Assembly (NCBI RefSeq): GCF_019336435.1
Contig: NZ_JAHWXQ010000002.1
Coordinates: 744,001 to 808,000 of the forward strand
Source: Pontibacter populi
GTDB taxonomy: Bacteria > Bacteroidota > Bacteroidia > Cytophagales > Hymenobacteraceae
Direction: 5' to 3'
Length of the DNA stretch: 64,000 nucleotides
Of this stretch, positions 61,155 to 64,000 are shown in pieces (position 1 is the stretch's first letter; every line of letters begins with the position of its first letter). The notes under the pieces are model-generated. The model worked only from the letters and a program-made list of their open reading frames with translations, had not been told where the DNA came from and ran no database searches. Both the position numbers and the translations under genes were made by a program.

Positions 61155-63943
61155 TAACGTACAATCTCTACCCAGCCTTTATACTTTTTAAAGGTATTTG
61201 CCGGATCTATTGAGAAGAATTCAACCTGTGCTTCGTAATAATATACGCCATCGTTCAGTCGGTTGCCTTTAGAGTCGGTACCCGGCCAGTTGATGTCTTT
61301 ATCATTGCCCTCGAATACTTTCACGCCCCAGCGGTTAAATACTGTAAACTTCACCGACTTTATAAAGCGGGCCTTTTTATCTGGCGTAAATACATCGTTC
61401 AGGTTATCGCCGTTCGGGGTAATGATGTTTGGCAGCATAAAGAAGAAGCAGTTGTCTTTGCACTCTTCGTTACTGAAATCACTCTCCACATCATTTACAT
61501 CGGTAGCGGTCACTACATAGCATCCGGCAAAAGACTCCAGGCCGGTGTGCGTATAGGTCGTAATGTTAGCTGGCACCTGGGCAATTTGTGTGTAATCAGT
61601 CTGTCCCGGTCCTTTAAAGTAAACCGTATAGTGCTTGATCTCAGCTGTACAATCGCCGGTTATCTGCGGTTCCCAGGTCAGCACATTCTGATATGGTGGC
61701 TCCGTAGGACTGGCCAAGAACTCGTCGCAATTCAGCTCATCTATAGTTAGAATCGGCGGACAAACCAGTTTTGGCAGTTCCGCACATACCTGCTGGCTCT
61801 TGTTCTCTAGCGGCTCTTTTATTTCTGAGAGTTGGTAAGTGCCATTTGCCAACACATAGTAACAATAGGTTTTACCACGCTCCAGAGGTGCCGTCGCCGA
61901 ACCCACATCCACAAATGTTCCACCCTTGGCTGAAGCTTTTACTGTAGCAATTGCTTTAAATTCCCCGGTTGTGCCCTCGCGCCTGAAAATGGTATGCGGC
62001 AATATCTCATTTCGCCATGGCACACTATAGGTCCAGGACAAAGTGATATTTTTATTTTCATCTTTCGATGGCGTTACTGTCAGGAACACGCTTGACGCCG
62101 AAGTTGTGTCGCGCAATACTGTTGGCGGCCCCGCCGTAGTTGCAGACTGGTAGAACTCCAGCTTGTAGCGGTAAGCTTTCTCAACTGTATTCAGGCCTGT
62201 GTCTTTAAAAATAGTATCAGAAAGCGTAGTTGTTCTCTTAACTTCCACATAACCTGTATTGGCTCCTGCTTGTCCTTCTTTGCGGTATAAACGATACTGT
62301 AAAGGAGGTGTAAGCTTATCTACTTTGCGTGGTTGAGTCCATTGTACGGTTATCTGGCCTGCTGTTGTGCTGGTGTTGGTTACCGTTACATTTGTCAGGT
62401 ATGGTATATCCTGGTCTACCATGATACACACTTCGCGGCTAGCTATACTCTTGCCACGGCCCGGCGATGGGAACTCGGCATATATAATATAGCAGTACTG
62501 CACCCCGGCTTTTAACCCGGTGTCCGTATAAGTGGTTGGCCAGTTTCCATTGGCTCCTTTGCGAACTTCAGCTATAAACACATAGCCTGAACTGGCTGGC
62601 ACACCGGTCTCGCACCTGTCCGGCACAAAGTTAGACGGTCCCTCTCGCCGATATATCCGCATCGTTTCCGCATTCTGGCATATGTATTTGTCCCAGTCGA
62701 GCTTAACGGTTCGGTCTCCTCCTTCGGCCCGCAGGTTTTGCGGCGGCGGCCCGACTACACGGATATTCCAGGGTTGCAGATCGGCCAGCTTTTTGCCAGC
62801 CGCCGGCTGGTCTTCCGCCCTGAAAATTACCTGGTATGGCCGCTCACGTACGTCAGCACATTCTGTTGACCATGTCAGGCGACCAGTAGCGAGACCAGGT
62901 GTTTTTGTTAGTTGTGTAAAGCTGGCGCGGGGAGCAGAACCTCCCGGGCCTGGAAGCAGAATACCACCAAAAGCTGTGATCGTGATCAGATCATCGTTCA
63001 CGTCAGTGGCCCGAACTATACCGGTAAAAGTCTCACCGGCAATAATACAGGTGTCAAGTGGTTCCAGCACCGGGGGATCGTTTTCAGCATCTATGACCAG
63101 TATCTGCATGTCACGCACTACCTCACCGAGCTTGATCCTGCCACCGGTTGCCGTAACACGCCATTCTTCTACTACAAATGCAACGTTATATTCTCCCTTC
63201 CGGCAGGGAGCATCCCAAACAAGCTGCCCGTTTTCCATGTTTAGGGTAAAGGTAGCTGATCCGGTGCCTGCTGCGTTGCTGCAATTAAAAGTACGGTCAG
63301 GTAAACTATAGCCCGGCACCGGCGAAATGTTTCCGGCAATATCCGTACGCAGTGGCACGCGCAGTTTAAACGACAGGCTATCCCCTTCCGGGTCATACGC
63401 GCCCGGGTTGTGTACCCATCTTTTTCCTACAGATGCTTTATCTATAGGTGCTACTGTCAGGATTGGTGTGCTGTTAAAACCCCGCAGGGCGCTCACGTTT
63501 ATAGTTGTAGAGATGTAAAAAGTAAGCTGGTCTGATGGAGGAGTGATGTTAAGAATGCCCGGGTTTCTGTTGATACCATTCCAGGCAACGGTATATGTTC
63601 CGTCAGCTCCATACGTATATTCCCAGGTAAATACTTCCTTATCTATCAGGTCAGAAGGGTCACCAATAGGTGTAACAGATTTACGCGGAACAATTATAGT
63701 ATTGCCATCGCCAAGAGAAATTGTTACCTCCGGATCATCAGCCAAAGAGGCGCGGTCCGTATACATAATCATAGTGAAGAAAAACCGGCGGGGTTTAGGG
63801 TCTGGGGTCGTATCACGTCTAGCAGTGATGTCTCCAGCTCTAATGTGTGTAGCCTGTGCCTCAGTAAGTGAACCCAACAGCAGTATCAACACCCACAACA
63901 AACCACCCGGCAACAGGTACCTTAAGCGTAAACTTTTTGGCAT
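61154..63943 (-). CDS. Large secreted FN3-type protein with type IX secretion (gliding-type) C-terminus
   Basis: A 929-residue secreted protein. An N-terminal signal helix (about 10-30) is followed by THIRAGDITARRDTTPDPKP and an Ig-like region. Fibronectin-type III-like domains come next (PPQNLRAEGGDRTVKLDWD near 400; VTNTSTTAGQITVQWTQP near 525; ENKNITLSWTYSVPW near 640). The last 85 residues form the gliding-motility-associated C-terminal domain: NIITPNGDNLNDVFTPD, TVFNRWGVKVFEG, LNDGVYYYEAQV and GWVEIVR. In Bacteroidota this domain directs export by the type IX system. Its role is probably adhesion or surface structure. Confidence 0.92.
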   Translation of the reverse strand: MPKSLRLRYLLPGGLLWVLILLLGSLTEAQATHIRAGDITARRDTTPDPKPRRFFFTMIMYTDRASLADDPEVTISLGDGNTIIVPRKSVTPIGDPSDLIDKEVFTWEYTYGADGTYTVAWNGINRNPGILNITPPSDQLTFYISTTINVSALRGFNSTPILTVAPIDKASVGKRWVHNPGAYDPEGDSLSFKLRVPLRTDIAGNISPVPGYSLPDRTFNCSNAAGTGSATFTLNMENGQLVWDAPCRKGEYNVAFVVEEWRVTATGGRIKLGEVVRDMQILVIDAENDPPVLEPLDTCIIAGETFTGIVRATDVNDDLITITAFGGILLPGPGGSAPRASFTQLTKTPGLATGRLTWSTECADVRERPYQVIFRAEDQPAAGKKLADLQPWNIRVVGPPPQNLRAEGGDRTVKLDWDKYICQNAETMRIYRREGPSNFVPDRCETGVPASSGYVFIAEVRKGANGNWPTTYTDTGLKAGVQYCYIIYAEFPSPGRGKSIASREVCIMVDQDIPYLTNVTVTNTSTTAGQITVQWTQPRKVDKLTPPLQYRLYRKEGQAGANTGYVEVKRTTTLSDTIFKDTGLNTVEKAYRYKLEFYQSATTAGPPTVLRDTTSASSVFLTVTPSKDENKNITLSWTYSVPWRNEILPHTIFRREGTTGEFKAIATVKASAKGGTFVDVGSATAPLERGKTYCYYVLANGTYQLSEIKEPLENKSQQVCAELPKLVCPPILTIDELNCDEFLASPTEPPYQNVLTWEPQITGDCTAEIKHYTVYFKGPGQTDYTQIAQVPANITTYTHTGLESFAGCYVVTATDVNDVESDFSNEECKDNCFFFMLPNIITPNGDNLNDVFTPDKKARFIKSVKFTVFNRWGVKVFEGNDKDINWPGTDSKGNRLNDGVYYYEAQVEFFSIDPANTFKKYKGWVEIVR

Positions 63944-63965
63944 ATAGGTAGGATTAGGCGGTAAA

Positions 63966-63973
63966 CAAAGGTA
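63966..63973 (-). promoter_or_regulatory. -7 element of the large secreted protein gene
   Basis: TACCTTTG on the minus strand matches TAnnTTTG, 22 bases before the ATG. The region where a -33 element would lie is at the window edge. Confidence 0.45.
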
Positions 63974-64000
63974 TAACTTTAACTTAAATTTTCACTTTTT

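Noticed and set aside
62682-63311. A 209-codon open frame opposite the large secreted protein
   Set aside because: It is antisense to FN3-type sequence, Ser/Arg-rich, with no start signal.

Overview
The window reads as chromosomal DNA of an environmental Bacteroidota, most likely order Cytophagales and perhaps family Hymenobacteraceae (a Pontibacter-like organism; the genus is a guess). The evidence is the gene content: a secreted protein with a type IX secretion C-terminal domain, Asp-rich lipoproteins, DUF4290, DUF3109 and the yceD-rpmF-plsX-fabH order. Many genes also carry TAnnTTTG-type -7 promoter elements, several with a TTG about 19-21 bases upstream, and most starts lack a strong Shine-Dalgarno sequence. 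Base composition is moderate. There is no rRNA, CRISPR array, prophage or intact insertion sequence; one tRNA (Ser, GGA) is present.

Layout. 1-4421: a small possible peptide gene, then an oligopeptide-type ABC importer (lipoprotein binding protein and two permeases). 4661-9599: small orphans, tRNA-Ser, asparaginase with a TatD nuclease, then a glycosyltransferase with a polysaccharide deacetylase. 9696-14476 (minus): a tightly overlapping five-gene cluster (flippase-like protein, glycosyltransferase, small protein, ABC permease, SpoIIE-type phosphatase), divergent from ruvC. 16327-18941: an Mla/MCE lipid-transport operon. 19984-24333 (minus): HIT protein, greA, a 2-hydroxyacid dehydrogenase, mgtE and rsmA/ksgA. 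24483-29926 (plus): aminopeptidase, pdxA, then yceD-rpmF-plsX-fabH. 29856-32588 is a tandem duplication carrying two paralogous secreted proteins and a copied fabH tail. 33513-35997: efp-accB-accC. 36171-39453 (minus): DUF3109 and a Sel1/ankyrin protein. 39745-44169: a UvrD-type helicase, DUF4290 and murA. 44405-52659: mostly single genes (menB, DUF4349, an RlmL-like methyltransferase, murB, two Asp-rich lipoproteins). 52728-63943: mutS2, a sulfurtransferase with a chromate transporter, fabD, and a large secreted FN3 protein.

Functionally most of the window is housekeeping: initiation of fatty-acid synthesis (accB, accC, fabD, fabH, plsX), peptidoglycan precursors (murA, murB), repair and recombination (ruvC, UvrD-type helicase, mutS2), translation (efp, rpmF, rsmA, rlmL-like) and envelope lipid transport (mlaEFD).

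The unusual content lies mainly between and across genes. A 10-bp palindrome, AACTATAGTT, with its half-forms AACTATAG and CTATAGTT, is scattered through coding and non-coding DNA on both strands far more often than expected, resembling the HIP1 palindrome of cyanobacteria. Three large intergenic regions (about 15.1-16.0, 19.0-19.9 and 36.9-37.7 kb) share a roughly 350-bp repeat followed by shorter hairpin repeats. The 29.8-32.6 kb duplication has near-identical non-coding parts but clearly diverged coding parts.
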